Origin: Clostridiales bacterium
GTDB taxonomy: Bacteria > Bacillota > Clostridia > Lachnospirales > Lachnospiraceae
DNA length: 15,017 bases
Direction of reading: 5' to 3'
Assembly: GCA_029267975.1 (NCBI GenBank)
Contig: JAJUHH010000022.1
Span: forward strand, 1-15,017
Part shown: positions 14,908-15,017 of the stretch, one piece after another
How the letters are laid out: each line of letters begins with the position of its first letter
How positions within the stretch are numbered: the first letter of the stretch is position 1
Program-made: the position numbers and the translations under genes
Notes under the pieces: generated by a model
What the model saw: the letters and a program-made list of their open reading frames with translations, nothing else
Told to the model about the DNA's origin: nothing
The model's database searches: none

Positions 14908-14937
14908 TTTATACCATGAAAAAAGGGCGTGTTTCAA
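14908..14937 (-). promoter_or_regulatory. Possible promoter of sipL overlapping an upstream terminator
   Basis: On the minus strand TTGAAA (14937-14932), an 18 bp spacer, and TATAAA (14913-14908). The -35 lies in one arm of the terminator hairpin at 14925-14971. In C. difficile sipL is controlled by sigma-E; I did not find a convincing sigma-E element here. Confidence 0.45.
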
Positions 14938-14978
14938 AACTAACATTTAAAGTTATGATTGAAGCACGTCCTTTTTTT
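14925..14978. terminator. Bidirectional terminator upstream of sipL
   Basis: GGGCGTGTTTCAA (14925-14937) pairs with TTGAAGCACGTCC (14959-14971) in 13 pairs, two of them G-U wobbles, with a 21-nt loop. Seven Ts follow on the plus strand (14972-14978), and six As precede the stem (14919-14924), giving a T run on the minus strand. It most likely ends a minus-strand gene beyond the right edge of the window. Confidence 0.75.
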
Positions 14979-15017
14979 GGGGGTAAAAAAATAGGACTCA
15001 CAGTGATGTGATCCTCC

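Noticed and set aside
14916..15011. 31-codon plus-strand open frame MKKGRVSKLTFKVMIEARPF..., with GGGGAGG 14 nt upstream
   Set aside because: It runs straight through the bidirectional terminator hairpin and its T-tract, the ribosome site is too far away, and it resembles no leader peptide.

Overview
The window reads as ordinary chromosome from an endospore-forming clostridium, most likely a member of the Lachnospiraceae. The reasons are two sporulation genes (spoIIR and a sipL-like SPOCS/LysM gene), strong AGGAGG-type ribosome binding sites, GTG and TTG starts, sigma-A-like promoters with 17-18 bp spacers, intrinsic terminators, and a plant/host glycan enzyme of family GH88. No phage, insertion sequence, CRISPR array, tRNA or rRNA was seen.

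Layout. Bases 1-1007 hold the 3' part of a GH88 unsaturated glucuronyl hydrolase gene (+). It converges on a minus-strand pair: a U32-family protein gene followed by a class III aminotransferase gene (4251 down to 1034). A 255 bp divergent promoter region separates that pair from pncB (nicotinate phosphoribosyltransferase, NAD salvage). Next on + come a membrane-anchored VanY-type D,D-carboxypeptidase and a PlsC-type acyltransferase 12 bp apart, then a terminator, a 151-residue single-pass membrane protein of unknown function, another hairpin terminator, and a membrane-anchored CapA-family protein. This central block is mostly envelope genes. A bidirectional terminator then separates capA from a minus-strand DUF1934 (YwiB-like) gene.

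The right third is a sporulation/isoprenoid neighbourhood: divergent DUF1934 and spoIIR, then ispE (MEP pathway), a convergent 199-residue unknown gene whose stop codon overlaps that of ispE, and finally sipL on the minus strand. SpoIIR is the forespore signal that triggers pro-sigma-E processing. SipL is the mother-cell coat-attachment protein that partners SpoIVA. From memory, spoIIR and sipL are also near neighbours in Clostridioides difficile, which supports the sipL call.

Most open reading frames can be trimmed to a start with a well-placed Shine-Dalgarno sequence: GTG for the aminotransferase and sipL, TTG for vanY, and internal ATG for pncB, ispE and the 199-residue gene. The most notable non-routine signals are a sigma-F-like promoter in front of spoIIR, a 55-residue cytoplasmic extension on SpoIIR, a 47 bp near-perfect palindrome at 13164-13210 that lacks terminator polarity, two conserved-looking proteins of unknown function, and an acidic tail on VanY that may bind calcium. 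I did not find a clear previously undescribed system; the window is mainly housekeeping and sporulation genes.
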